DNA of 64,000 bases from Oxalobacteraceae bacterium (GTDB lineage Bacteria; Pseudomonadota; Gammaproteobacteria; Burkholderiales; Burkholderiaceae_D), in NCBI GenBank assembly GCA_021151485.1, contig JAGKXB010000004.1, forward strand, positions 18,577 to 82,576. Direction: 5' to 3'. The first letter of the stretch is position 1, and the number at the start of each line of letters is the position of its first letter. Positions 1 to 9,285 of this stretch are shown here, piece after piece. A model generated the notes under the pieces. That model was not told the DNA's origin and did no database searches. It was given only the letters and a program-made list of their open reading frames with translations. The position numbers and the translations under genes were made by a program.

Positions 1-987
1 ACGCCCTTGCACTGAGGTAAACGATTCCAAGCCACGAATGATGGAAGAAGTCTGGATACCCAACGCATCAGTGCAAGCAATCGCTGCCAGGGCATTGCGC
101 ACATTGTGCTCACCCGCCACGTTTAACTGCAATGAAAAACTTCGTTGCCCCAACTTGACTTGTAGAGCACTCCCCAAGCCCATGTCTTTGCTTTGATACT
201 GACAAGTCACATCGGCATCGGCAGCAAAACCAAAAGTCAGCACGCTGCGCTGCCCTGACGACATCGCCAATGCACGCCACAGTCCAGTATGCGCAGCATC
301 CGCTGGAAACACCGCCACACCATCGGCTGGTAGGGCACTGATCACCGCACCATTTTCTTGCGCAACGGCATCGACATTTGCCATGAATTCCAAATGTTCA
401 CGCTGGGCGTTATTCACCAAAGCCACCTTTGCCTGCGCCATGTCGGCCAAAACGGCAATCTCACCGGGATGATTCATCCCCAGTTCAATCACCGCCGCCT
501 GATGCATCGCCTGCAAGCGCAACAGAGTCAAAGGCACGCCAATATCATTATTAAAATTGCCCTGCGTGGCCAAATAATGCCCGGCACCAAACTCTGCCGC
601 CAAAATAGAGGCGATCATTTCTTTAACCGTCGTTTTGCCATTGCTGCCGGTCACGGCAATCATGGGCAAATCAAATTGTTGCCGCCAATAGCGGCCCAAC
701 TGACCCAAGGCAAAACGTGTATCTGGGACCACAAACGCTGGCACTTTCAAACCAGGAGGAAGTTTTTCCACCATCACAGCAGCGACGCCTTGCGCCACTA
801 CTTGATCTAAGAAATCGTGTGCATCAAAACGCTCGCCGCGCAATGCGACAAACAGGCTATCTTTTGGCCCTGCTTTTCGACTATCGGTGATGACGTGCGT
901 GAAGGTAGCGTCCTCTGTCATTACGGCATCTGGTATACACGACTTGAATTGCGACAATGACATTTTCATCATGCTCATCATATCCAT
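1..987 (-). CDS. murF: UDP-N-acetylmuramoyl-tripeptide--D-alanyl-D-alanine ligase MurF (3' end beyond window)
   Basis: Translating the minus strand from 987 gives an open frame that runs off the left edge (329 codons visible). It carries the Mur-ligase P-loop TGSNGKTT, followed by QGNFNNDIG and ELGMNHPGEI, signatures of MurF. MurF adds D-Ala-D-Ala to the UDP-MurNAc-tripeptide in the cytoplasm, the last soluble step of peptidoglycan precursor synthesis. It begins 4 bases after the murE stop, so the two are translationally close. The start is uncertain: six in-frame ATG codons (987, 981, 978, 972, 969, 963) lie in the first nine codons. Family assignment is firm; only the N-terminal and central domains are in the window. 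Confidence 0.93.
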   Translation of the reverse strand, partial: MDMMSMMKMSLSQFKSCIPDAVMTEDATFTHVITDSRKAGPKDSLFVALRGERFDAHDFLDQVVAQGVAAVMVEKLPPGLKVPAFVVPDTRFALGQLGRYWRQQFDLPMIAVTGSNGKTTVKEMIASILAAEFGAGHYLATQGNFNNDIGVPLTLLRLQAMHQAAVIELGMNHPGEIAVLADMAQAKVALVNNAQREHLEFMANVDAVAQENGAVISALPADGVAVFPADAAHTGLWRALAMSSGQRSVLTFGFAADADVTCQYQSKDMGLGSALQVKLGQRSFSLQLNVAGEHNVRNALAAIACTDALGIQTSSIIRGLESFTSVQGR

Positions 988-991
988 CTTA

Positions 992-2539
992 TTAACCCAC
1001 CTTCTTCATGGTCGCGCGCGTTGCCAACGCCAATGCAGCATGATCAGTATCTGAGAATGACAATTTTTTGCCTTTGATTTCCTGATAGGTTTCATGCCCT
1101 TTACCAGCCAACAAAATGACGTCATTTTTTGCCGCATGTTTAACTGCGGACAAAATGGCAGCAGCTCTATCTTCGATTGCAACTACACTTAGTACGGTGT
1201 TTTGCGGATTTGTCATGCCCTGCACAACTTGCTGCATGATGACTTGTGGATCTTCACTACGTGGATTGTCACTAGTGACGATAATATGGTCCGCCATTTC
1301 TGCGATTGCCCCCATTTGCGGACGTTTGCCCGGATCACGATCACCACCACACCCAAACACGCACCACAACTGACCAGCACGCTCCTGTGCAACTGAGCGC
1401 AACGCCAGCAAAGTCTTTCCCAAGGCATCGGGTGTATGAGCGTAATCAATCACGACCATCGGCGCGTCCTGTCCCCCCAACTGTTCCATCCGCCCTGGCG
1501 CAGCGGTTAACTCTTCCAGTGCACTAATCGCGCGATTCCATGCGATGCCTTTAGCGAGCAAAGCGCCCAATACACCCAAAATATTACTGACGTTAAACAA
1601 ACCCACCAATTGGGTTTTGACATGCGCACTACCAAAAGAAGAGCGCACATGAAACTCTGTCCCCGCATGACGACTACGAATGTCAGTCGCACGCAAAATC
1701 GGCACACCATCCAGCACGGCGTCGCTCACGCTATAAGCAATTAATTCAGCCTGATTATGCAAACGCTGCTGCATACGTCGTGCCAAACGCAAGCCCATAG
1801 GATCATCCAGATTCAATATCGCATGACGCAAACCCGGCCAATCGAACAAACGGGTTTTCGCCGCCTCATACGCTGCCATATCTACGTGGTAATCCAAATG
1901 ATCGCGTGTCAAATTGGTAAACAAGGCCAGATCAATATGCATACCGTTCATACGCCCTTGATCCAAACCTATTGAAGATGCTTCCATGGCCAAAGTTTTA
2001 GCGCCCGCATCGCGCATTTCAGCTAATTTACGTTGCAATAGCACCGCATCCGGCGTGGTGTAACCGGTTGTTTCAAACTTCCCACTGCCACGCGTAAATA
2101 CACCAGCGCCCAAAGTACCCAATACGGCGACAGGCTCTCCCAAACGCGACAAAGCGCTCGCCAACCATTGCGTGCACGAAGTTTTGCCATTAGTGCCCGT
2201 CACGGCGATGGTGTACATGCCAGCATCTGGCTGAGCGTAATAGGCATTCGCGATATAACCCGCCTGCATTTTCAAATCGGCCAATCCTAAATGCGGCACT
2301 GGTTGCGCACTTACACGGTACACAGCTTCCTCAGCACCATCTTTACCCGCTTCATACAAAATCGCCGCCGCACCATTTTGTACGGCATGCGCAATATATT
2401 GCCGACCATCAGCCGTATCCACATCACCTGGATAGGCAAAGAAAATATCACCCTGTTTCACCATACGTGAATCCGATATGCAATTCGCTTTAGGCGCCAC
2501 GCTTTGCAACCATGTCAAAACTTGAGGCAAAGTCATCAC
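992..2539 (-). CDS. murE: UDP-N-acetylmuramoyl-L-alanyl-D-glutamate--2,6-diaminopimelate ligase MurE
   Basis: 515 residues, normal length. The ATP-binding P-loop GTNGKTS is at residues 115-121, YAHTPD at 366-371 and the DNPR motif at 424-427. The last marks meso-diaminopimelate-specific MurE rather than the lysine-adding type. It adds meso-DAP to UDP-MurNAc-L-Ala-D-Glu. The start overlaps the end of ftsI by 4 bases (ATGA), indicating translational coupling inside the division/cell wall operon; murF follows immediately. Confidence 0.97.
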   Translation of the reverse strand: MMTLPQVLTWLQSVAPKANCISDSRMVKQGDIFFAYPGDVDTADGRQYIAHAVQNGAAAILYEAGKDGAEEAVYRVSAQPVPHLGLADLKMQAGYIANAYYAQPDAGMYTIAVTGTNGKTSCTQWLASALSRLGEPVAVLGTLGAGVFTRGSGKFETTGYTTPDAVLLQRKLAEMRDAGAKTLAMEASSIGLDQGRMNGMHIDLALFTNLTRDHLDYHVDMAAYEAAKTRLFDWPGLRHAILNLDDPMGLRLARRMQQRLHNQAELIAYSVSDAVLDGVPILRATDIRSRHAGTEFHVRSSFGSAHVKTQLVGLFNVSNILGVLGALLAKGIAWNRAISALEELTAAPGRMEQLGGQDAPMVVIDYAHTPDALGKTLLALRSVAQERAGQLWCVFGCGGDRDPGKRPQMGAIAEMADHIIVTSDNPRSEDPQVIMQQVVQGMTNPQNTVLSVVAIEDRAAAILSAVKHAAKNDVILLAGKGHETYQEIKGKKLSFSDTDHAALALATRATMKKVG

Positions 2540-4308
2540 ATAACCTCCTCAGTTTTAGTAGGAATCACAATATTGGTAATACTGGAGTCCGGCGGTACAT
2601 TGAGCGCCCGTAAAGCATGCGCGGCCACGACGGAAAACACGGGAGCTGCCACATCCCCCCCATAATGGCGGCCATTGGAAGGCTCATCAATCATCACCGC
2701 AATAATGATGCGCGGATCAGAAGCCGGCGCGAAACCGACAAAAGAGGCGACGTATTTATTCACATAACGACCACCCGCAATCTTCAATGCCGTACCAGTT
2801 TTACCACCTACGCGATAACCAGGTACCTGTGCTTTGGGGGCGGTTCCTTCTGGACTAACAACGGTTTCAAGCATGACACGCAAATCGTGCGCTGACTGCG
2901 CAGTAATCACATGCTGGCCGACCGGTAGTTCATTCACCTTCTGAAAAGACAAGGGAATCAAATCGCCATCACGCGCAAAAATCAAATAAGAACGTGCCAA
3001 CTGAATCAAAGAAACAGAAATACCATGGCCATAGCTCATGGTCGCTTGCTCAATTGGGCGCCAAGTTTTAGGTGGTCGCACGCGACCCGCAACCGCCCCA
3101 GGAAACCCAAATTTTGGCTGCTGACCAAAACCAAGTGTGGTAAACATTTCCCACATCTCTTCTGGCTGCATTTGTAGTGCAATTTTAGCTGTGCCGATAT
3201 TCGAAGATTTTTGAATAATCTGAGACACCGTCAATGGCCCATGCGCATGCGCATCATGGATGGTGGCCGTTCCTATAGTCATATGCCCAGGCGCAGTTTG
3301 GAATACCGATGATGGGGTAATACGCTTAGTATCCAACCCCAACGCAACCGTAAAAGGCTTTAAAGTCGAACCAGGCTCAAAAGTATCGGTCATCACACGA
3401 TTACGTAGCTGCGCACCCGTCAATATCGAACGATTATTTGGGTTATAAGTCGGCAAATTAGCCAATGCCAACACCTCACCAGTTTTGACATCCAACACTA
3501 CAACGCCACCAGCTTTGGCCTTATTTTTCTCTACGGCTTCTTGCAATTGCGAAAAGGCAATGTATTGTATTTTTCTATCAATCGATAACGCTAAATCCTG
3601 ACCATCATGCGGTTCACGCACCGCTTCAATATCTTCAACAATATGCCCTAATCTGTCTTTAATCACGCGACGGCTACCCGGCTTACCAGCCAGCATTTTT
3701 TGCGAAGACAACTCCATACCATCTTGCCCGGCATCCTCCACATTAGTGAAACCCACCACATGCGCCATCACATCGCCTTCTGGATAAAAACGCTTATATT
3801 CTTTGCGTGTTTCAATCCCGGCAATTCCCAGTTTGGCGATTTTTTCTGATACCTCTAATTCAACTTGCCGCTTTAGGTACACAAAATTGCGATCAGAATC
3901 AAGCTTCTTGCGCAAGTCAGCCTCGCTCATTTCTAGCAATCCGGCCAACTCACGAATTTTCTTGGGTTCCGCCTCTAGCACATCCTCGGGAATAGCCCAA
4001 ATAGCCTTGACTGGCATGGAAGACGCCAACACCTGACCATGACGATCCGTAATCTTGCCGCGCGTCGCGGGTAATTCCAGCGTACGGGCATAACGCGAAG
4101 CACCTTGTTTTTGCAAAAAATCCGTAGAAATTCCTTGCAACCACAACGCACGACCAAGCAACGCCAAAAAGGCAACAAACAATAAAAACAACACGATCCG
4201 CGAACGCCAAGCAGACAAAGACATCGCCAACACTGGATTTGCAGCAAAAGACACGCCTTTGCCGGCAGCAACACGTGAACCTGTGCGCGACCCACGAGCT
4301 CGCATCAT
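2536..4308 (-). CDS. ftsI: Peptidoglycan D,D-transpeptidase FtsI (PBP3)
   Basis: 590 residues. A short basic cytoplasmic tail is followed by one membrane segment at about residues 37-58, a class B PBP dimerisation module, and a transpeptidase domain with the three penicillin-binding motifs: STLK (314-317, active-site Ser314), SSN (368-370) and KTGT (503-506). It cross-links septal peptidoglycan in the divisome. The gene overlaps ftsL upstream and murE downstream by 4 bases each. Nothing is missing compared with the family. Confidence 0.97.
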   Translation of the reverse strand: MMRARGSRTGSRVAAGKGVSFAANPVLAMSLSAWRSRIVLFLLFVAFLALLGRALWLQGISTDFLQKQGASRYARTLELPATRGKITDRHGQVLASSMPVKAIWAIPEDVLEAEPKKIRELAGLLEMSEADLRKKLDSDRNFVYLKRQVELEVSEKIAKLGIAGIETRKEYKRFYPEGDVMAHVVGFTNVEDAGQDGMELSSQKMLAGKPGSRRVIKDRLGHIVEDIEAVREPHDGQDLALSIDRKIQYIAFSQLQEAVEKNKAKAGGVVVLDVKTGEVLALANLPTYNPNNRSILTGAQLRNRVMTDTFEPGSTLKPFTVALGLDTKRITPSSVFQTAPGHMTIGTATIHDAHAHGPLTVSQIIQKSSNIGTAKIALQMQPEEMWEMFTTLGFGQQPKFGFPGAVAGRVRPPKTWRPIEQATMSYGHGISVSLIQLARSYLIFARDGDLIPLSFQKVNELPVGQHVITAQSAHDLRVMLETVVSPEGTAPKAQVPGYRVGGKTGTALKIAGGRYVNKYVASFVGFAPASDPRIIIAVMIDEPSNGRHYGGDVAAPVFSVVAAHALRALNVPPDSSITNIVIPTKTEEVM

Positions 4309-4577
4309 TTGTCTCCCACGGTGATGTATTGTATTTGCCCAGCGTGCACACTCACCATATTCAATGAACGCAGCGCCTGTTCTTCAATACGGGCATGCTT
4401 GGCCAAGGTCGATTGATCCAGTTGCAATTGAGCCCATTCAATTTCGTGCTGACGTGCACCAGCTTGTGCACGCTCAAGCTCAATAAACAAACGTCTCGCC
4501 TGATATTGCGCATTGATGACGGATAAGGCGCACAGCACCAAAAGCGTCGTCAGGATTAAGTTAAGGCGCGTAATCAT
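4305..4577 (-). CDS. ftsL: Cell division protein FtsL
   Basis: 90 residues: an N-terminal membrane helix (about residues 7-24), then a heptad-like coiled coil rich in Gln, Leu and Ala. FtsL is a small bitopic divisome protein that works with FtsB and FtsQ to activate FtsWI. Sequence conservation in this family is low, so the call rests on size, topology and position between rsmH and ftsI, with ATGA overlaps on both sides. Confidence 0.92.
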   Translation of the reverse strand: MITRLNLILTTLLVLCALSVINAQYQARRLFIELERAQAGARQHEIEWAQLQLDQSTLAKHARIEEQALRSLNMVSVHAGQIQYITVGDK

Positions 4578-5581
4578 GCCAACTCCTCAGTAGACACTTT
4601 AGCCGCCACACGCATGATGGCCGAACGCGCACGCGGATTAGCACGAATCTGTTCTTGAGAAGGGCGTATTTTTGATATCAATGCCATCTCTGCTTGCGGC
4701 AAATCCGCCGCACGAATCGGCAAACGACGATCCGGTTGCGGCTTATGCACTTTGGAAGCCATAAAACGTTTGGCAATACGGTCCTCCAATGAGTGAAAAC
4801 TGATCACGACCATCCGCCCCTGCGGAGCTAAAAATGAAAATGCGCGCTCCAAACCTATCTCGAGGTCTTCAAGCTCCTGATTGATGAAAATCCGTACAGC
4901 CTGAAAACTCCGAGTGGACGGATCCCGCCCCTTTTCAGAGATTTTGACGACGCTTTCCACGATCTTGGCAAGCTGTCGTGTGGTTGAAATTGGCTCGATC
5001 GCCCTGCGAGCAACAATCGCCTTTGCAATCTGAAAAGCAAACCGTTCTTCCCCATATTCCCTTATCACTTTCTCAATATTCTGTTCGGTTTCAACCGCCA
5101 ACCATTCTGCCGCCGACATGCCACGCGTGGTGTCCATGCGCATATCAAGTGGACCATCAAAACGAAAACTAAAACCACGTGTCGCGTCATCCACTTGTGG
5201 CGATGAAATGCCCAGATCCAGCAAAACACCATCAATTTGCGTGATGCCTCGCGCAGCCAATGCCCGCCCCATACTGGCAAAGCTGTCATGCACAATCTCA
5301 AAACGTGAGTCGGCAATCTCTTGCGCATTCGCAATCGCTTGCATGTCTTTATCAAACGCAATCAAGCGCCCACTTGGACCCAAATGCTCTAAAATTTTGC
5401 GACTGTGGCCACCTCGACCAAACGTACCATCAACATAAACACCTCCTGCTCGCACCCCCTGTATAGACAAGGCATCAATCGCCTCATCTAACAACACGGT
5501 TTGATGTTGAAATTGTTGGGGTTGTTGAGGTTGCAAAGAGAGTTGATTTTTTAAAAAATCGGGCGATGCTTGTACGGTCAT
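4574..5581 (-). CDS. rsmH: 16S rRNA (cytosine(1402)-N(4))-methyltransferase RsmH (MraW)
   Basis: 335 residues, slightly long because of a Gln/Pro-rich N-terminal extension before [13 protein letters not shown]. The SAM-binding segment [10 protein letters not shown] and the downstream motifs [24 protein letters not shown] and [11 protein letters not shown] are typical of RsmH, which methylates N4 of C1402 in the 16S rRNA decoding centre. It lies 9 bases downstream of mraZ and overlaps ftsL by 4 bases. The start is the ATG at 5581. Confidence 0.96.
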   Translation of the reverse strand: MTVQASPDFLKNQLSLQPQQPQQFQHQTVLLDEAIDALSIQGVRAGGVYVDGTFGRGGHSRKILEHLGPSGRLIAFDKDMQAIANAQEIADSRFEIVHDSFASMGRALAARGITQIDGVLLDLGISSPQVDDATRGFSFRFDGPLDMRMDTTRGMSAAEWLAVETEQNIEKVIREYGEERFAFQIAKAIVARRAIEPISTTRQLAKIVESVVKISEKGRDPSTRSFQAVRIFINQELEDLEIGLERAFSFLAPQGRMVVISFHSLEDRIAKRFMASKVHKPQPDRRLPIRAADLPQAEMALISKIRPSQEQIRANPRARSAIMRVAAKVSTEELA

Positions 5582-5590
5582 GGCAACTCG

Positions 5591-6019
5591 TCAAAAAGAA
5601 AAATTGCTCAAAACATCAGGCATGCCATCTGCAATAGCCTGCGACTCACTCTCTGCCAATTTAGCAGCATCCCAAATTTCAAAATGACTACCCATTCCTA
5701 GTAGCATCAAATCACGCGACAACCCCACCATGGCACGCAGTTCTGGTGCGATCAAGACACGACCTGCCGTGTCCATTTCGACATCCGATGCATTACCAAG
5801 AAAAATACGCTGCCAAGCGCGCGCCGACATGGGCCAAGCGGCGATTTGCTCACGATGAGTTTCCCAGACTGGACGTGGGAAAAATAATAAACAACCATGT
5901 GGATGACGAGTCAAAGTCATACGGCCTTCGCATTGCTGCGCCAAAGCGTCACGATGCTTGGCTGGAATAGACATCCTGCCTTTCGCATCAAGATTGAGTG
6001 CGGACGCGCCTTGGAACAC
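5591..6019 (-). CDS. mraZ: Transcriptional regulator MraZ
   Basis: 142 residues with two AbrB-like SpoVT repeats: [23 protein letters not shown] at the N-terminus and a second around [17 protein letters not shown]. MraZ is a DNA-binding repressor that controls its own dcw operon, of which this is the first gene. The start is GTG at 6019, preceded at seven bases by an AAGGG ribosome-binding site. A periodic GTG-rich operator-like sequence lies about 120 bases upstream. Confidence 0.95.
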   Translation of the reverse strand: MFQGASALNLDAKGRMSIPAKHRDALAQQCEGRMTLTRHPHGCLLFFPRPVWETHREQIAAWPMSARAWQRIFLGNASDVEMDTAGRVLIAPELRAMVGLSRDLMLLGMGSHFEIWDAAKLAESESQAIADGMPDVLSNFSF

Positions 6020-6492
6020 GGAAAACCCTTTAGCTTTAATTGAGAGAATTTGTGTGTGTTTATTTATCTTCTATTGTTATTACTATCTTTGTTGCAATTA
6101 ACCAATGCACTTCAAACACAAACCAAAGCGCAATTTTCCCCACAAATAAACACTTTTTCACACTACCCCCCACTTTAGTGGATGCACCATGCTTGGTCAA
6201 GCAATATTCGCAAGAAAAAAATGATTTTATTAATGAAGTCAAGGACTTAGCGCAAACAAACGAAACAAAAAAATGAAAATTCTCAAATGAATTAAGCACT
6301 TATCAACGATATTGAAAGTGCGCTGTGAGATAAATACACACGTCATACATGGGCTACTGATGCGCAACATATAACGATTTACATATTTACATCTTTACCT
6401 ATATTTTTGTTGCAAAATAAATAATTGGGTATAAGATAACAACAAGACAAGAAAAGTTATTGAAACAATCACTTTTTTGCAGGAGGCGCAAC
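6020..6492. other. Divergent intergenic region between mraZ and the AAA ATPase gene
   Basis: 473 AT-rich bases separate two divergent genes. It holds the candidate MraZ operator and the promoters for both directions. For the plus strand a weak sigma-70 pair, TTGCAA (6410-6415) and TAAGAT (6432-6437) with a 16-base spacer, lies about 55 bases before the AAA gene start. Short open frames here on both strands have no ribosome-binding site and look random. Confidence 0.5.
6138..6173 (-). promoter_or_regulatory. Candidate MraZ operator (10-bp-periodic GTG repeats)
   Basis: Read on the minus strand from 6173, four units begin with GTG at exactly 10-base steps: GTGGGG, GTGTGA, GTGTTT, GTGGGG. Known MraZ boxes are direct TGGGN repeats spaced by about 5 bases, giving the same 10-base period. 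The outer two units match well and the inner two are degenerate. The site is about 120 bases upstream of the mraZ GTG. The promoter itself could not be placed. Confidence 0.55.
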
Positions 6493-7446
6493 ATGAGCAA
6501 CATCACAATCGCCCACACAAGAGCCGTCTACGACATGACCGAAGTTCGCGAGGCCCTCGAACGTAGTCACGGACGCGCACCCGAACTGGAAGCGTTTTAC
6601 CAACGCATGCTGGAATCTGGCGCCGACCGTTTTGTGACCTCTCCCGCCTCCACCGATGCTTTGACACCGTTATACGAAGAATGCCCTAATTTCACCGAAG
6701 TGCTGGACGACTTAAGCCGTTACATGGGCCTGGCATGCGCAGGCAATGCGGGCTTTAACATCATGCCCATTTTGCTGCTAGGTGATCCTGGCGTAGGCAA
6801 AACCCATTTCGGCAAACGATTAGCCAAAATGATGGAAACAGAATTTGAATTCATCAGCATGAATGCGCTCTCCGCCGGATTTATCATCACCGGGACGTGC
6901 GCCAGCTGGAAAGGTGCCAAATGCGGCAAAATCGCCGAGCGACTGGTACGCGGCCAATACGCCAATCCCGTCGTGTTGCTAGATGAAGTGGAAAAAGCCA
7001 CCGGCTCCACACAATCCGACCCCATGGCAGCGCTATATCAATTGCTAGAGCCAGAAACATCGCGCAATTTTCGCGATGAATTTATCGACGTTGAAATCGA
7101 CGCCAGTCAAATTTTCTGGGTCTTAACCGCAAATAGCCTGGAAGGCATTCCCGCCCCCTTGCTCAATCGCATGGCGGTGTATGAAGTACCCTCACCCACG
7201 CCCGAACAAGCCGCAGCCATCGCACAACAAATTTATGCGGGATTAATCAGTGAGTTGAAATTAAAGAAATTCACAACTCGACTCAATGACGACACCATCG
7301 ACAAACTTGGCCACGTTTCCCCTAGAGAAATGCGCAAAACCTTGCTTGATGGCTTGGGTTATGCCGTGGCAGCGGGGAGGGAAGAAATGGCAGCCGATGA
7401 TTTGCACATCCGTGCCTGCCCTCATAAACACAAAATAGGCTTTTAG
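6493..7446 (+). CDS. Stand-alone AAA+ ATPase (Lon AAA-module-like)
   Basis: Starting at the ATG at 6493, preceded by a perfect AGGAGG (6481-6486), the protein has 317 residues; an ATG 33 bases upstream has no such site. A single AAA+ module is visible: Walker A GDPGVGKT (97-104), Walker B VLLDE (161-165), a sensor-1 Asn in LTANS (about 214) and a sensor-2-like SPREMRK (about 276-282). The wording around Walker B and sensor 1 resembles the ATPase module of Lon, but no protease domain or Lon N-domain is present. It could be a remodelling or regulatory ATPase; its partner is unknown. It appears monocistronic, followed by rnpB on the other strand. Confidence 0.75.
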   Translation: MSNITIAHTRAVYDMTEVREALERSHGRAPELEAFYQRMLESGADRFVTSPASTDALTPLYEECPNFTEVLDDLSRYMGLACAGNAGFNIMPILLLGDPGVGKTHFGKRLAKMMETEFEFISMNALSAGFIITGTCASWKGAKCGKIAERLVRGQYANPVVLLDEVEKATGSTQSDPMAALYQLLEPETSRNFRDEFIDVEIDASQIFWVLTANSLEGIPAPLLNRMAVYEVPSPTPEQAAAIAQQIYAGLISELKLKKFTTRLNDDTIDKLGHVSPREMRKTLLDGLGYAVAAGREEMAADDLHIRACPHKHKIGF

Positions 7447-7477
7447 ACCTTTACGTTTTAGTTCTTTCAGTTTTATA

Positions 7478-7515
7478 GCAGCCGGGGTGTAAATACATTC
7501 TGGTTGCTTTTTTTA
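7478..7515 (+). terminator. Weak rho-independent terminator after the AAA ATPase gene
   Basis: AGCAGCC (7478-7484) can pair with GGTTGCT (7502-7508), with one G-U pair, and a run of T follows. It lies 31 bases after the stop codon at 7446. The loop of 17 bases is long, so efficiency is doubtful. Confidence 0.35.
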
Positions 7516-7518
7516 TTC

Positions 7519-7860
7519 AGTGAAGCAAGCCGATAGGCCGGATTTTGTTACGGCATAAAGTCTTACGATTTCATGCTATGACAGTCATTCCTCTAGGCGC
7601 CAGATTACTCTGGCGCTCAAGCTTCCTACCCGCACGCTCCGCGAGCCGCCTCAGCGCGTGCCTATTTGGAATTGCTCCGAGTGGAGGTTACCGCGTTTCA
7701 CCGTAACTTAATACGCTCGTCTCTGTGGCCCTATTCCTCGCCTTATACCTTGCGGCTTTCAGCGGACGGCCGTTAACCGTCACCCTGCTCTATGGAGTCC
7801 GGACCTTCCTCCCGCTATTACTGAAAAACAATAATAGCCAGCGACTGTCTGGCTTGCATC
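7519..7860 (-). ncRNA. rnpB: RNase P RNA, bacterial class A
   Basis: The minus strand from 7860 shows the expected order: P1 strand GCAAGCC, CAGACAGUCGC, the P4 5' strand GAGGAAGGUCCGG (7811-7799), AGGGUGACGG, GGUGAAACGCGG, CUCGGAGCAA, CCAAAUAGG, GGGUAGGAAGCUUGAG, CCUAGAGGAAUGACUGUC and the P4 3' strand UCCGGCCUAUCGG, closing with GGCUUGC that pairs with P1. This is the catalytic RNA that removes 5' leaders from pre-tRNAs. Length of about 342 nt is normal. Relative to E. coli numbering, position 67 is G instead of A and position 359 is C instead of U, so the pair is kept. Confidence 0.97.
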
Positions 7861-7868
7861 AGGGGCGC

Positions 7869-7897
7869 ATTGTAGCGTCATCCCCATTTTTTTACAA
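7869..7897 (-). promoter_or_regulatory. Sigma-70 promoter of rnpB
   Basis: On the minus strand, TTGTAA (7897-7892) and TACAAT (7874-7869) are separated by exactly 17 bases. The -10 ends 9 bases before the predicted RNA 5' end at 7860. Match to consensus is 4/6 and 5/6. Confidence 0.75.
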
Positions 7898-7971
7898 AAA
7901 AACAAGTCACATAATATTGCATAATATATAATTTACCAAAACTAACACCACCTAACGCCTCAGTACTAAAT

Positions 7972-9228
7972 ATGACATTACCAACTATTTCCACACGCAA
8001 TACGATCGCGCTCAGCTTACCAACCACATCTTTCCCAGAAACGGAAAAGAACGTGTTACAACAAGCGATGGATAGTAAAAACACGCAGGCCATACTTACC
8101 GCACTGACGCAAACAAAAGCCGGCGACCATGGTGTCATTACCTGCATTACAAACACCTTAGTGACAAAGGACAATGGCCTAGATCAAGAGGCTAAAAGCG
8201 CACTTTGTGATCATTTAAAGCAAAATGGTGTTGATCTCCATGAGCCCATTAGCGAGGGAAAAACTGCAGCACAAATTGCCCACGACAATCAGGACCATGA
8301 ACTTACACAAATTCTAGAAAAATCCTCCGCTAATAACGCACCCACGTCACCGCGCCCCGCCTCCACTGCCAATCCACTCAACAATGTGGCTGGCGTGACA
8401 GCAGCAGGCACAATCGCCGCTTTAATCGTTTCCCCGTTTGTTCGCATCATTGACCAATCCATGGTTGAAAGTTTATCCGGCAAAAGCAGCGGCTTAGTTA
8501 AAGGGCTACAAAACGGCCTGACAGAACTTTGCAAACAACCGATTTCTTTTATTCGAAATCCCTATTACTCACCGGTGGTGATGCTGTATGCAGGCACGTA
8601 TATAACAGCAAATACGACGGAAACGGTATGCAACAATCTTGGACAAGACTCGACCATACCCAAGCTCATCTTCTCATCGACAACCAATATCATTCTATCT
8701 AATATCAAAGATGGTATTTATGCACAACTAGGGGGCAAAGGCCCGGCCCGTCCCATGCCACTAGCAGGCAGGACAATGCTATTCGTTCGCGACGTCTTCA
8801 CAATGGGAGCGGCCTTCACACTCCCCCCATACGCGGCTGAAGTCTGCAAAAAATATGGCATGTCCGACACAGAGGCCCATCGCACCACCCAACTTCTTGT
8901 TCCTGCTTTGATGCAAGCCTTTATTACTCCTTTCCATCTACTATCATTCGATCTCTACAATCATCCAGGTTCAACGCTCCAAGAACGATACGCAAAAATC
9001 AATGCGGGATCTATAACAAGCAAAACGATGCGATCCATCCAATTGATGATAAATGACGCACGACAAAACCCACAATTGATAAAAAATCGATTCGCAAGAA
9101 TAGGCTCTCAATATCCCAGTGCGTTAGTGGTTAGAACATTTAGAGCCTTTACCGCTTATGGTATCGGAGGGGTTTCCAACAACGAGTTCAAAAAACTTTT
9201 CTCATCGTCTGAACCTAAAGAGTTATAA
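7972..9228 (+). CDS. Ankyrin-like / polytopic membrane protein, paralogue of the gene at 13453
   Basis: 418 residues. Residues about 25-118 form a helical ankyrin-like region (for example EGKTAAQIAHDNQDHELTQIL). A Pro/Ser linker at 121-135 leads to a hydrophobic domain (138-400) with about five or six possible membrane helices. Signature stretches are IPKLI (229-233), FVRDVFTMGAAFTLPP (271-286), FDLYN (326-330) and AYGIGG (395-400). The C-terminal domain is clearly homologous to that of the gene at 13453. From memory, the pattern RD-x2-T-x4-F-x-LPP followed by D-x-YN resembles an uncharacterised fungal mitochondrial-type membrane protein family; I know of no assigned function. No strong ribosome-binding site precedes the ATG. 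Probably co-transcribed with the kinase-like gene 57 bases downstream. Composition is more AT-rich than the neighbours. Confidence 0.7.
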   Translation: MTLPTISTRNTIALSLPTTSFPETEKNVLQQAMDSKNTQAILTALTQTKAGDHGVITCITNTLVTKDNGLDQEAKSALCDHLKQNGVDLHEPISEGKTAAQIAHDNQDHELTQILEKSSANNAPTSPRPASTANPLNNVAGVTAAGTIAALIVSPFVRIIDQSMVESLSGKSSGLVKGLQNGLTELCKQPISFIRNPYYSPVVMLYAGTYITANTTETVCNNLGQDSTIPKLIFSSTTNIILSNIKDGIYAQLGGKGPARPMPLAGRTMLFVRDVFTMGAAFTLPPYAAEVCKKYGMSDTEAHRTTQLLVPALMQAFITPFHLLSFDLYNHPGSTLQERYAKINAGSITSKTMRSIQLMINDARQNPQLIKNRFARIGSQYPSALVVRTFRAFTAYGIGGVSNNEFKKLFSSSEPKEL

Positions 9229-9285
9229 AGCAGTCAAAAAACAATCTATTAAACAATTGATCAATTTGTTTAGGGAGTCACTAAA

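Noticed and set aside
6040..6299. Short open frames on both strands upstream of mraZ (78 and 79 codons)
   Set aside because: They mirror each other in AT-rich DNA, lack ribosome-binding sites and lie over the dcw promoter region.
7519..7860. Apparent lack of a GGU motif in the L15 loop of RNase P RNA
   Set aside because: The loop with GAGGCGGCUC is, from memory, usual in betaproteobacterial RNase P RNAs, so it is not a special feature here.
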